Positions 12,783 to 25,389 of a stretch of DNA of 64,000 nt are shown here, in pieces. The translations under genes and the position numbers were made by a program. Positions within the stretch are counted from its first letter, which is position 1. Each line of letters begins with the position of its first letter. The DNA is from Diplolepis rosae (Eukaryota; Arthropoda; Insecta; Hymenoptera; Diplolepididae): positions 3,348,001 through 3,412,000 of the forward strand of contig JAPYXD010000715.1 in assembly GCA_030998225.1 (NCBI GenBank), in the 5' to 3' direction. The notes beneath the pieces were generated by a model, which was not told the origin of the DNA, searched no databases, and was given only the letters and a program-made list of their open reading frames with translations.

Positions 12783-15700
12783 TAGTCCAGGCGATTTAAT
12801 GAAAAGCGCGATGTTTTCTTGGATCAGGCTGGAAAATTGAGTTTAGGCGTCAAAAAATAAGTGAAACAACATATCTTTTCCTGTGGTGTCAAATCGACGG
12901 ACGTCATTGTTTAAATTACGGTTATCTATAATTTTTCAACGAAATTTTACGTTTTTCGCTCATATCTTTGATTCTTTTCATTTTATCGGAAAACAGTTCA
13001 ATAACTTTTTTTCCTCATAAAAACCCTACAAAACTAGATGCTGATGATGAATAAATATTAATTACGTCGAAAGTTATGGATAAAAATAGATAATGTTTAT
13101 GACGTTTAAATTAACAATCATTGAAAGGCTTTGTTTAATCATATCGCGCCGTTCATCATCGTCCGAATACTTCTTATTATTGACAATTATGTGTGCAAAA
13201 CCTGGAGTCGGGAAGTTTGTTACTTTATGACTTATGTCCTTATAAACAAATTAATAAACAATTAATCTGTACGAACCTGAGAAGTAGATATGGTAATGCT
13301 GAGTTTTTTATCGATAGATTCCACTATTTTACATAAGAAATCATCATTGTTTAATAAAAAAATTCAATTTTGCAGATAAGAGCAATTTGTTTATAGATTT
13401 CTTAGTTGCAAAATGCATTTTTCCAAGTGTTCAACTTAATTTTCATAACTTTTTATTGCGTAAATTAAAAGTGTATGAAAAGGGCTTACATGTCAAAAAA
13501 AAAGTTCAAGATTCATTAAGAACATGGGGGAACCCATTCGTCGGTGTTCGACACGGCATCCTCTGGGGATTAGTCCAGTCGGGGTGTGACGTCCTCATCC
13601 AGGGATGTCGGGGCCAGGGTCAGTCAGGTGCGCCTGAAGCTGATTCCCGGCCCATGTCGAAAGCCGACCATAGGGGAACCCATTCGTCGGTGTTAGACAC
13701 GGCATCCTCTGGGGATTAGTCCGATCGGGGGTTGCCAAATCCTGGTGAAGCCTGAGCAGCACCTCGCTAGGAGCACCTGACGCTAGGCGCCGGCTCGCAC
13801 CAAGAGCTGGTCATGGCAGCGCCCATTCGCCAGCGCTCGGTCCGGTTCCACCAGGAAGTCGGAGGGTACTGGAGATACCTTCCTGTGGGAGTACCCACCA
13901 GGAAAAGTATCTCCTGGCCGTCCGTCCAGTGCGACGCTCCGGTGTGACCCGGCTCGCCGCCCCGGGCGAACCAGTGTGCACAGATCTGATACCGACGCAG
14001 TCACAACTACAGAAGCACCTCCTGTCCGTGAGAAGCGAGTAGGGAAAGGCGGTGGCGCGCGCTGCCTTTCTTTCTTCCTCGTCGCTCTTGCTCGCGAGAA
14101 CTACTCGTCCCACTTCTCCTTATTCTCCTCGCTTCCTCCATGCCATGCTATTTTTAGATTTCACATTTTACGCTTTCAGTTATCTAGTCGAAATTGAGAG
14201 TTGTATTTCTCTCGACTCCGTGCAAAAGAGGCGCGAGGCAGACGACAATTTGAAATATATGAAATATGTTATTTGAGAAACAACACTTTTTTTCCAATAT
14301 ATTGGAAAAAATCTGCCTAAAATAAACATCTAAAAGATCGTGCAAAATTTGATAAGCATTTGAACATTTCAAAAATAAACTTTCAGTAAAATTTCTTACC
14401 AATAAATGTTCAAAATTTGAATCAATATATATTTTTCTATTTAAATTTCCATACTTCTAATCAATTTTGTACATTTAAAAAATTTTCAGTTAGAAATATA
14501 TATTCTATTAAGAAAAAATAAACATAAGATTCAAGTTTAGAATTTACATTCTCAGTTTTATGTTAGAAATATTTTCATCTTACATTTTTGTAGCCAAGGC
14601 ACAGACTTTTCATTTAAAAAACGAAATGCTCTACAAAAAGGAAAAATTTTCTAATAGAAGTGGATAAATCAAAAAGCTAAAATATGTGTTATCTTCATAT
14701 GAACCAGTAAATATTTACCAATATCAATTTTTACATGCACATTTTTGTTCGAAGTGTTGAAATCTTGTTACAATTTGACAAGATCATATGGACAAGTTCA
14801 ATCTTTTAAATGAAATATCTTGTGATTTTTAATTTGTCTGTTCTTCTAAAATCGGGGGAAGATTTAAAAAGTAAAAAAAAAATTTCCAATGGAATCCAAG
14901 GTCAATAAATGCTTAAAGTTTTAAATCAAGATTTTAATTACAAAATTTTGAAGCTTTGTAATTAGCTTTATAAATGACTACTTGTATCAGAAAGTAATTC
15001 AGCTCTGTAGAGCATTTTTATAATTTAAATTCAAAATAGGTGCTTAGGCCAGAAAAAAGTAAGATACAAATTTTTTCACCATAAAACTAAGAATGTAAAT
15101 ATTAAATTTATTATGTCATATCTTCATCTTGAAGATATGTTCTTCTCTGTCATCTCTTCTTAATGGAAAATACTCTGCACATAATTCTCTGTTTTGATAT
15201 TTTTTAAATGTACGCGAACATTTAAGAAATTCATAAGTATTTCACCTTTTTATGAAAATTAAACATTTCCAAATAACACTTTGATTGACAAAGCTAAAAA
15301 TTTGTCAATAATTGATATATTGTATTGTAAGTTTAAACATAGGACGACTTAAAATTTCACAATGACATTACTTTTTTAAGTACTTGAACCTTTCTTTAAT
15401 TTTGGGAATTCTTTCAGAGGTTCATTTCAGGTGAGTGACTTTTTCTTTTTTTAATGAAAAATTTTATAATTCTAAATTTGACTCATCTTGTATCATTGTA
15501 AAAAGATTTTAAAACTTAAAAAAAAATCTTGTCAGTTTAATTCAAAGTCAATAAATATTCAATTTTTGAAATTGAAATATTAAGTGAAAGATTTTCAAGC
15601 TCTGGGAATCAACTGCTTTAATAACACAATTTTTCTTCTTTGTAAAGCATCTCAATTTTCAAATAATATGTCTCCGCATAGGTTACAAAAAACGTAAGAT

Positions 15701-16745
15701 GAAAATACTTTTTATTATAAAATATAAAATATCGATTTCAAACTCAAAAATTATTTGTCTGAAATAAAAGTCTTGAAGATCTTGTAAAAATAATGGGAGA
15801 TTTGAATACTTCTAAAATTTCAGTGAAATGGTGAACTCAATAAATGTTCAAAATTTAAATCAAGATATCAGTTTACAAATTTTTAGTTGCGTAAATTGAC
15901 TACTTCAATTTGAAAATTACTTGAAAAAATATTATATTTAAAAAATTTAGCAAATAAAATAACGGTTTAAAATCCACATTCATCGATTCATGCTAAAATC
16001 AGGTCAAAGTTTATTAATCTTACGTCTTAGTGGCGTATGCGCAGACTTTTAATCAAAACAATAAAATGCTTTACAGAAGGTCGAAATTTTCTTATTACTG
16101 TAATTGATGAAATTTATGAAGTCAAAACAATTTTTAATTGATGTTTTTGCACAAACCTTCAAACATTCATTAATTAAAAATTTTACTTAAAATTTAATCT
16201 TTCAGCATTCAAATCTTTTTACAATTGTACAAAATCTTATAAATATTTATTTTAAGCAAATGTTTTTTATAATATTCGAAATATAAGTGTAATTATTTTA
16301 ATTGAATATGTCGTAAAATTTTGAATTTAGCTGATCTTGCGAAATTGTTGAAAGATTTGAACACTGATCAAAGAATCTTTTAATGAAATTCAAAGTCAAT
16401 AAATGCTTAAAGTTTTATCTCATGTTTCTTTGGTTTAAAATGGAAATATTTTGTACCGGATTTAAATTTAAATTTTATCTTAATTTTATGTAGCCTAAGC
16501 ACAGACTTTTATTTCGAAAAAATTGAATCCTGTAAGAAAAAGAAAATTTATTTCTACAATATTTTCCAGAAGTTTTCTTCAGCAAGTACTTTTCAAATTC
16601 AAAATCGATATATTCAATTTTATACTAAAACTATTTTCATCTCACGTTTTTGTGGCCTAAGCACAGTTTTTGAATTCAACATATAAAAATGCTCTACAAA
16701 GTTGAAATATTTTCATGTATTTATAGTTTTGAACGTTCATTGAAC
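12783..16745 (+). repeat. Left arm of the giant inverted repeat
   Basis: Matches the reverse complement of 17262-20552 through many checkpoints, for example the AACCTGGAGTCGGGAAGTTT block (near 13199 and 20120) and TAGGTGCTTAGGCCAG (near 15040 and 18630). It carries an insertion at 13467-14372 that the right arm lacks. It retains about 300 bp (16070-16360) that are missing from the right arm. Confidence 0.85.
13467..14372. mobile_element. Insertion in the left arm with GC-rich direct repeats
   Basis: The right arm runs straight through this point, so the 0.9 kb was gained by the left arm. Inside, a segment of about 52 bp (GGGGGAACCCATTCGTCGGT onward to GGGATTAGTCC) occurs at about 13526 and again at about 13673. 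The GC-rich section 13540-14130 contrasts sharply with the arm. The family is not recognised; a LINE or SINE derivative is possible. Confidence 0.55.
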
Positions 16746-16857
16746 GATGAAAAATATTATTTTTGCAAACTAAATGATTGGTTTCTTCCAGATTAAATTA
16801 AAAAATAGCGTATATTTAATAACAGATTGTATCTTTAAAAGGCTCTGAATATATACA

Positions 16858-17214
16858 CACTCAGAAAAAATATTTGATTGAATCAAAAAAATTATTTGTT
16901 TGAAACACTTTCTTTGACGTAAAGAAATGTTTTGTTTTAAAGAAACAATATATCTTTGAACCAAATAAATATTTTTTCAAATCAAATAAATTTATGCCTT
17001 AAATCAAACAAATTATATCTTTGACCATATATCAATGCACTAATTTCTTTGTTTTTAGGAAAAATTAATTTGATTCAAACAAATATTTATTTGGTTCAGA
17101 TATTTTGTTTGAATCAAACAAATTTTATTTCATTTAAATAAATTATTTCTTTAAATCAAAGAAAGTTGTTCAAACAATCATTTTCTCTGATTCAATCAAA
17201 TCTTTTTCTGAGTG
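16858..17214. mobile_element. MITE at the centre of the palindrome
   Basis: Terminal inverted repeats begin CACTCAGAAAAA, and the right end reads CTTTTTCTGAGTG. The 357-bp interior is built of TTGATTCAAACAAATATT-like motifs in both orientations. It sits in the 516-bp loop between the arms (16746-17261), so it either forms the spacer or was inserted into it. Confidence 0.7.
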
Positions 17215-17261
17215 CATAATAACTAATTTTGTTTTGAAAGAAAAAATTTTGTTATCTTTCA

Positions 17262-20200
17262 ATGAACGTTCAAAACTGTAATTACATGTATTTTCTAAAT
17301 CAAGTGGTTGATTCATAAAACTTGAAGATGTTGTCATTAATATATTCACATAAAACTTAAAGCATTTATTGACTTTGTATTTCATTGAAAAATTCTTTGT
17401 TTAGTGTTCAAATTTTCCTGCGAATCCACAAGAATAGGAAAATAAAAACTGACAAAGTATTTCATTTAAAAGATTACAATTGTTTTCTTGATATTTGGAA
17501 AAACTTCCATAAGATCTTGTGAAGTCGTAACAAGATTGAAATACTTCGAAATAAAATTTTATGTCAAAGTTGAAATCAATAAATATTTTTTGAAATAAAA
17601 GTCTGTGCTTAGGCCACATAAAATTAGGATGAAATTTAAATTCAAATCTGGTGCAAAATATTTTCATTTTAGACCTAAGAAACATGAGATAAAACTTTAA
17701 GCATTTATAGACTTTGAATTTCATTGAAAGATTCTTTGATTTCATTGTTTTGATTAGAAGTCTGCGCATACGCCACTAAAACGTAAGATTAATAAACTTT
17801 GATCTGCTTTTACCATGAATCTATGAATGTGGATTTTAAACCGTTATTTTATGTGCCTAATTTTTTTAAATATAAGATTTTTTCAAGTAATTTTCAAATT
17901 GAAGTAGTCAATTTACGTAAATAAAATTTGTAAATTGATATCTTGATTTAAGTTTTGAACATTCATTGAGTTCACGATTTTACTGAAAATTTATTTCTGA
18001 AGTATTCAAATCTCCCTTTATTTCTACAAGAACTTTGAGACGTTCATTTCCGGCAAATAGGTTTTGAGTTTGAAATCTGTATTCAAAATTTGAAAATTGA
18101 CTTAAAAATTTCACTTAATATTTCAATTTCAAAAATTGAATATTTATTGACTTTGAATTAAACTGACAAGATTTTTTTTTAAGTTTTAAAATCTTTTTAC
18201 AATGACACAAGATGAGTCAAATTTAGAATTATAAAATTTTTCATTAAAAAAAGAAAAAGTCACTCACCTGAAATAAACCTTTGAAAGAATTCTCAAAATT
18301 GAAGAAAGATTAAAGTTATACTTGAAAAATAATGTCATTGTGAAATTCTAAGTCGTGCTATGTTTAAACTTACAATACAATATATCAATTATTGACGAAT
18401 TTTTAGCTTTGTCAATCAAAGTGTTATTTGGAAATTTTTAATTTTCATAAAAAGGTGAAATACTTATGAATTTCTTAAATGTTCGCGTACATTTAAAAAA
18501 TATCGAAACAGAGAATTATGTGCAGAGTATTTTCCATTAAGAAGAGATAAACATGCGACATAATAATTTTAATATTTACATTCTTAGTTTTATGGTGAAA
18601 AAATTTGTATCTTACTTTTTTCTGGCCTAAGCACCTATTTTGAATTTAAATTATAAAAATGCTCTACAGAGCTGAATTACTTTCTGATACAAGTAGTCAT
18701 TTATAAAGCTAATTACAAAGCTTCAAAATTTTGTAATTAAAATCTTGATTTAAAACTTTAAGCATTTATTGACCTTGGATTCCATTGGAAATTTTTTTTT
18801 TACTTTTTAAATCTTCCCCCGATTTTAGAAGAACAGACAAATTAAAAATCACAAGATATTTCATTTAAAAGATTGAACTTGTCCATATGATCTTGTCAAA
18901 TTGTAACAAGATTTCAACACTTCGAACAAAAATGTGCATGTAAAAATTGATATTGGTAAATATTTACTGGTTCATATGAAGATAACACATATTTTAGCTT
19001 TTTGATTTATCCACTTCTATTAGAAAATTTTTCCTTTTTGTAGAGCATTTCGTTTTTTAAATGAAAAGTCTGTGCCTTGGCTACAAAAATGTAAGATGAA
19101 AATATTTATGTGCCTCAGCCGCGGAAACTCGTTTTTCCGTTACAGCTGAGAGTAAAGCAATGTTGTATACTCCGTTACAGAGGAATACAATGTAGAAATT
19201 GAACTGCGCATGTGCACTATAGTCTTACAGCGGAACGCAATCTATTTCTTATTCTTCTTCTTCTCACTTCTTCTTCGTGCAGCGGAACGCAATCTATTTC
19301 TTATTCTTCTTCTTTTCACTTCTTCTTCGTACAGCGTTAGCACTGACTACTACACACGACCGATAAAATCAAAATGGCCGGGACTTGTCGCCAATTTGCG
19401 CCCGCTTCGTACAACTAGCGCAGCAAATAACTACAATAAGTACTAGATTAGATTCCAATGTACGCATAAAAACTCGTATCCGCACCACAGTCACATAAAA
19501 TAGAATATGTGCCAATGCACACAATTCGGGACATTGCGAGACTCGCGACAATGCTCGCAGGACTGATCGCGCCTCGGATTCGTCTCGGCTTCGATCTCCT
19601 GCGAGCATTGTCGCTCGTCACGCAATCACCCTCATTCTGTGCCTAGGCACATAATATACTATTCTAACATAAAACTGAGAATGTAAATTTTGAACTTGAA
19701 TCTTATGTTTATTTTTTCTTAATAGAATATATATTTCTAACTGAAAATTTTTTAAATGTACAAAATTGATTAGAAGTATGGAAATTTAAATAGAAAAATA
19801 TATATTGATTCAAATTTTGAACATTTATTGGTAAGAAATTTTACTGAAAGTTTATTTTAATTTACGCAATAAAAAGTTATGAAAATTAAGTGGAACACTT
19901 GGAAAAATGCATTTTGCAACTAAGAAATTTATAAACAAATTGCTCTTATCTGCAAAATTGAATTTTTTTATTAAAAAATGATGATTTCTTATGTAAAATA
20001 GTGGAATCTATCGATAAAAAACTAAGCATTACCATATCTACTTCTCAGGTTCGTACAGATTAATTGTTTATTAATTTGTTTATAAGGCCATAAGTCATAA
20101 AGTAACAAACTTCCCGACTCCAGGTTTTGCACACATAATTGTCAATAATAAGAAGTATTCGGACGATGTTGAACGGCGCGATATGATTAAACAAAGCCTT

Positions 20201-20552
20201 TCAATGATTGTTTATTTAAACGTCATAAACATTATCTATTTTTATTCATAACTTTTTACCTAATTAATATTTTTTATGATGGGCATCTAGTTTTTTAGGG
20301 TTTTTGATGAGGAAAAAAAGTTACTTAACTATTTCCCGATAAAATGAAAAGAATCAAAGATATAAGCGAAAAACGTAAAATTTCGTTGAAAAATTATAGA
20401 TAACCGTAATTTAAACAATGACGTCTATCGATTTGACACCACGGGAAAAGATATGTTGTTTCACTTATTTTTTGACGCCTAAACTCAATTTTTCAGCCTG
20501 TTCTAAGAAAACATCGCGAAAGGCTGTTTTTTGGACTATATCGCCTGGACTA
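17262..20552 (-). repeat. Right arm of the giant inverted repeat
   Basis: Reverse-complement partner of 12783-16745. It lacks the left arm's 0.9-kb insertion and about 300 bp near 17745, and carries its own insertion at 19108-19663. Confidence 0.85.
19108..19663. mobile_element. MITE-like insertion in the right arm
   Basis: The left arm reads ATGTTAGAAATATTTTCATC without interruption; in the right arm 0.55 kb splits that sequence. Ends show an 8-bp inverted repeat ATGTGCCT/AGGCACAT. Inside are two tandem copies of a 52-bp unit starting CAGCGGAACGCAATC (19228 and 19280) and a hairpin with CGACAATGCTCGCAG against CTGCGAGCATTGTCG. The open frames here are chance. Confidence 0.6.
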
Positions 20553-20561
20553 GGCAATTAA

Positions 20562-20634
20562 CCAGTTAACTGTGGCGACTATGGCAAGTTCCATGTATTT
20601 ATGACGAGTATACTCGTCAATCACAGTTAACTGG
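20562..20634. mobile_element. 73-bp TTAA-flanked miniature element (piggyBac type)
   Basis: TTAA flanks both sides (20558-20561 and 20635-20638). The element starts CCAGTTAACTGTG and ends CACAGTTAACTGG, a perfect 13-bp inverted repeat. TTAA duplication is the hallmark of piggyBac insertion, though Kolobok elements share it. It lies between the giant inverted repeat and the resumed gag frame. Confidence 0.65.
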
Positions 20635-20638
20635 TTAA

Positions 20639-22030
20639 AAAAAGTTTATGAAAATTCAAGGCTTGAATATAAAATTTAGATTACAAGCAATTCATTTAAA
20701 AATTTTGCGAAATTAGAAATAGTAGGCCGAGAATGGGAAGCAGAAATGGCAAAATCGAGAATAAAAGGTCAACAAATCAATATACTGGAAAATGATGGAA
20801 ATGACAGATATTACAGAAGAGAGATAAGAGAACAATATAGAAACGAAGAACGACAACAAAGTCGAACTTATGAATATAATTATGGAAGACAAGATAATTT
20901 TAAATACGAATTACAAAACAAACAAAATAAACTCTAATTTCAGCCAAGATATGCTAACGAAAGCACCAGAGATTTTTATAACAATCAGAGAATTCAAAAC
21001 ACATACCCGCAGAATAGAGATAATAATGAATTCCAAAATAAGGTAAGGTTCAACTATAATCCAAATTTTAGGTACCCAAATCCAAACAGGTGGTTTGAAA
21101 AAACAGAAAGTAATAGGGGCAACTCACTCCTATATTAGTAAACAATTTTTCGAGCAAATAAAGAAACTTGATTACGAAATAAGAAAACCGATTAACGACA
21201 AATTAATAGTAGCAAATGGACAAAAATTAAAAATAACAGGACAGATATTATTTCCTCTGGAAGTGGGCCATGTCAAAAAATATCTGCTATGCAGACTGGT
21301 ACCAGAATTGAGATCAATAGGGATCTTAGAAACAGACATGATAGACAGGTTAGGACTGAAGTTAGACTTCAAAAAAAAAATTTGGTGGCTACCGGGAAAG
21401 CCACAAATTAAATATAAAATAGAACCAAACCCAAAGGAAAACAGAGTAAAGTGGAACGAGGATGAAAAGGAAATAAAACCAAAAAAGGATAGTCAAGAAG
21501 GACGAATGAGAGTAGGAAATCAAAGCAAAGTGCGAAATCAAGAAGAAAGATCAGTTGACAACCTATAAGAGGGAGAAATACCCACTATCACCCCAACCAA
21601 CCATAGCCTTCCAAAAGTAGGTTAGATAACTGACACGAAATGGCCAAAATTACCAGCGAGACAGAGAAATCTGAGTCCGCGAGAAAATAAAGAACAGAGG
21701 CGGGAAGCCGCTAGTTCTAGTCCCTTAAAAGAAAACAGTGCAATACAAGCAGCGGTCAGTGCAAAAGCCAAGCGTGGTGACGAACAAATAAAAAATGAAA
21801 TATTGGAAAAACAGAATAAATTGAAGCTGAAAAGAGAAGAGAACGAAGGCATTGGAAAGAAAAAATCATAGGTGGAAGAATTAGGAAAGACAAAACAAAC
21901 ACATTGGGGTAAGTTCAGAAGCAACGTAATGATTAAAGAGAATATTAAAGAGGTGGAAATAATCAAAGAAGCGTTCAATAAAACGAAAAACGAAACGTGC
22001 GGAAAAAACCAGGGTTGAAGAAGTATTGAA
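20639..22030 (+). pseudogene. Gypsy-type gag C-terminus and protease relic
   Basis: The frame resumes with VYENSRLEYKI and VGREWEAEMAKSR, which continue the capsid seen at 12425-12782. An Asn/Arg/Tyr-rich tail follows (20746-21070). Then GATHSYISKQFF with GILETDMIDRLGL matches a retroviral-type aspartic protease whose leading Asp lies at a frame break near 21110. Lys/Glu-rich sequence continues to about 22030. Reverse transcriptase, RNase H, integrase and LTRs are absent. Stops and shifts are frequent. Confidence 0.7.
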
Positions 22031-22197
22031 ATATGTTGTACCAATTATTTGAAAACCACCGCAGTCTAAAGATTACTACTTTCGAGTGGCGAATGTTGCA
22101 GGCTTTCATTGAGATAATAAAAAAAAAATTGTATGCTAATGTTTTTTTAGTAACAAAACCAACGAATTTATAACAATGAAAAAATGTTACTATTGTA

Positions 22198-22640
22198 CAC
22201 TACTGGTCAAAACCTTAGGTTTACTTCTCAATATTTAAAAATAAAAAAAATAAAACAAGTTTCCATGAATAATTATCATGAACTCATTTAATTTGAAGAC
22301 AAATTATAGTTTTATGAACAAAAAATCATAATAATAAGTAATTCCGTTATATTTTATTACATTTTAGACTCTACAAAATATCCTTCTTTGGCCTTCAGAA
22401 CGGTTGCATATACTCTGGGCATTCTTTCAATCAGTTTTTTCATCGATGCAGCTGGAACTTCTCTTCAACAAGTTTGTGAAGTTTCCGAAAGCTGTTCTTG
22501 ATTCGTCGGTTGCATTCTTTTTACATTCCTGTACAACTTATCGTACAATAATTCAATTGGGTTCAGATCCGGAAACTGAAGAGGTCATTTCACGTATTTA
22601 AGTTGTCTAATCTTTGTGTTTTCAGCGAAACCATAATTGC
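22198..22640 (-). mobile_element. Tc1-type transposon 3' relic
   Basis: The end CACTACTGGTCAAAAC follows a TA at 22196-22197, as expected for a Tc1-family terminus. The minus strand from about 22600 to 22370 reads PDLNPIELLYDKLYRNVKR (the catalytic Glu region of a DD-E transposase) and then KKLIERMPRVYATVLKAK, the usual C-terminal tail, with one stop. The 5' two thirds are missing. Confidence 0.75.
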
Positions 22641-24521
22641 ATCCAGCGATTTGAAGTATAGAGAAATGTAGTGAAGTGAATGCGCAAATCTCAAGACATA
22701 TCGCTTTCATTACATAAATTTCATTTTTTTTCGGTTTTAAGAGTTTTTACGGACGATCTCCTTAGAACTTAAAGAATATGAAGGTTTATCTATACTAGTA
22801 TCATGTTCAGCAGGTAAAAATATAAAGGTATATGTGACGGGATCTGAGAAAAAGGACCTTAGAGTCCCAGCGAAAATTTTACAGGAGAAGGAAAAGAATA
22901 GGCAAGGAGCCGATTATAGCTTCTAAACCACTAATGGGAAAAGTCTCAATGAACGAAAAATATTACATGATTTGTCACTCTGATTGCATAATCTTGAAGA
23001 GAGACGTTAAATTGATCTGTAACGATCATAATCCAGAAGATGATTTTTGGACGCTAAGGTACCTTTTCTCAGATCGCGTCACATATGGCTATATGATTAG
23101 GGTAGAGCGAAAATTCTTTGTTTTCTGCAGTTACGTTTGAAGACTTAATATGTTAGTATTACAAAGAAACATTCTTCAGAACAACTCAAAGAAATTATTG
23201 CCAGTGATTCAGACAAACATCAAATTTTTAAGTTTCCTTGTTGACCTCAAAGTGTAGAACGTAGTGTGAAACAATCGAGATTTCTAGAAAAAAAAATTTC
23301 GCTCCACCTTAAACAAGATGCCCAAGTTTCAGGTCACTACAAACTTTCCAGTTGTAATTTTGATACTGTACCAATTCAAAAATCTTGAACAATTTTACTA
23401 ATTTTTCCAAATCATTTCAGTCGATTATGTCGATCATTAGAAGAGTCTATCATTCACCGTGATAACGGAACTCTATTTCACTTCACTCTCGATCTTATCA
23501 ACCTGTGATTTAGAAATAACTTAACGTCATTTAAGACTAGACAGCATTTTCAATATATTTTGAAAAATCTGTTTCAATTGGAGTAGGACTCGCGTACAAG
23601 AACTGGGTGGACTATAGGAAGTCAAGCATACTTATTTTCATTGTGTAAAAGGAAACTATTTAGATTTTTTTTCAAATCATTGACAAAAAATCTCCAATAT
23701 TTAGAATCATCAGCTATCCCAAACTTTTGTAATAGACCAGGTATGATATTGCAGAAGATCTCGGAATCTCGCTCGGAAAAAAATTCCAAAAATCCTTGCC
23801 TATGAGATCCATACCAATAGCATCTTGTTGCTCCTTCAACTATATTTCTTTCTCGTAATCGTAAGCTTCAATTTCAGCTTTTAGTTTGACAAATCCGAAT
23901 CTCTGATAAGGTTGTTCAGAGCATCATTGTAAGTAGATGAGTTATTAAAAAACGTAGCATTCTTGGTGATTGCTAGATTCTTTCTTGATTACTGGTGCGC
24001 AAAATATACATATTTCTCATGAGTGAAATGAAAAATGCATCCTTACGATAGTATTATCAATGTAACATCTTTTTTTTCTCCAAGAAGTACTGACCACAAA
24101 CTTAACAGAAAATTAAAATTTTTATTTTAACCTATCATGTCAATGTCACCACGTAGAATTTTCGTGATAAACATTAAGGTGTAAATTACGTTTTACATTT
24201 CAATTTCGGAAATTCTGACCCTAGATACGTTACCAGACACGTATAAAATCCTGTAATAGTGGCCTTTAGTTGAACAATATCTGCTTTTCAAGTTCACAAC
24301 AGCCATATTAGATCAACGATTCGGAATTTTCGAATTTCGATTTTCAATTCATAATCAGCAAAGCAAACAGCCTTCAATACAGAGTTGCAAGAAAAACATT
24401 GTTACATCGCAGCGAACTCTTCAATGTCTCATTTCCGCAAGCCTGTGTAGTAGTTTTTTACTTTAATATGTCTTTGGAAGTGTGGGCAGGATTGTTTGAA
24501 CAAATAAAAATTGAAAAACTA
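22641..24521. other. Unassigned intronic sequence
   Basis: A 60-codon open stretch near 22740-22925 and a 68-codon frame at 22934-23140 show no family motif I recognise. Nothing else noted. Confidence 0.35.
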
Positions 24522-25389
24522 TTAGGTACGCAATTAAGCTCCCGCTGTTTTTTTAATGAAAATGTAACTTTATTGTGAAAAAATGGTTACAAATGAATTA
24601 ATCAAAGTATTGCCCAACCTTAGCTACAACTTTTGCCCATCTTTCTGGTACAGCTGGAATACCGTTACGGTAGAAGTGTTCATCTTTTGAGGCTATCCAC
24701 GAATCAAGCCATTTTTCGATGTCTTCATATGAGCAGAACTGCTGATCAGCCAGACCATGTGTCATCGACCAGAACAAGTAATAATCGGACGGCGCAATAT
24801 CTGGAGAATACGGCGGGTGGGGTAGGACTTCCCAGTTGAGCGTTGTCATGCTGTAGAATCACTTTTTCGTGCCTCTGCTCATATTGTGGCCGTTTTTTGC
24901 GCAGTGCTCAGCTCGGACGCATTAATTGCTTTGGATACCGTTCCCCAGTGATGGTTTCGTTCGGTTTCAACAGCTCATAATAAATAACATCAGGGTCTTC
25001 GAAGGCATTTGGCTTTCCTTCACGCGGACGGTCGTCAACATAGAAATCACCGTCTTTGAAGCGACGGAACCAATCAGGGCACGTTGTTTCACTTAGAGCA
25101 GTATCTCCGTAAACTTTTTGGAGCTCTCAATGCGCTTCAGCTGCCGTTTTCTTCGAATGAAAGAAGAACATCAACACTTCCCGCAAATGATGATTATTTG
25201 GCGCAAAATCAGACATTTGTACACAACCAAAAGTATATGACGCCAAAACAAAATCACTAAAGTGTCAAAACGGTTTATTTACCATATGTCTAAGCTTGGT
25301 TCATGACGTTTTGGATATGTCAGAATTGACTAGCACTTACTGCTGGAGTCATCTATTCACAAATAGCGGGAAGAAAGTTGCGCACCTAA
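24522..25389 (-). mobile_element. Internally deleted mariner, both ends intact
   Basis: TA duplications lie at 24520-24521 and 25390-25391. Terminal inverted repeats TTAGGTACGCAA and TTGCGCACCTAA extend imperfectly to about 28 bp. The minus strand starts with the mariner N-terminus (MSDFAPNNHHLREVL near 25216), jumps from the RPREGKPN linker to YYELLKPNETITGER, and ends with the C-terminal [12 protein letters not shown] (third catalytic Asp) and VGQYFD. The central segment carrying the first Asp is deleted. At 868 bp it is about two thirds of a full mariner and could only move with enzyme supplied by another copy. Confidence 0.88.

Larger units (their letters stand above)
12783..20552. mobile_element. 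Giant 7.8-kb inverted repeat (foldback-like element)
   Basis: Both ends carry the same sequence in opposite orientation: TAGTCCAGGCGAT at 12783 and its complement ending at 20552. Homology continues inward for about 3 kb per arm (left 12783-16745, right 17262-20552), interrupted by arm-specific insertions and a deletion. It is inserted in a Gypsy gag relic, with GCA on each side as a possible 3-bp target duplication. No protein-coding signal of its own was found. The arms consist of degenerate repeat units of roughly 350-450 bp, each containing variants of GCACAGACTTTT and AAATGCTCTACA. The structure recalls foldback elements; it is not a recognised Polinton, because it lacks polymerase, integrase and capsid genes. 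Confidence 0.85.

Noticed and set aside
19210..19608. Overlapping small proteins on both strands
   Set aside because: They arise from a 52-bp tandem duplication and a hairpin inside a MITE-like insertion.
12783..20552. Polinton/Maverick element
   Set aside because: Long inverted repeats and AG-type ends suggested it, but there is no polymerase, integrase, protease or capsid gene, and no 6-bp target duplication.
22740..23140. Possible host exon
   Set aside because: Two short open stretches with no family match and no convincing splice sites; left unassigned.
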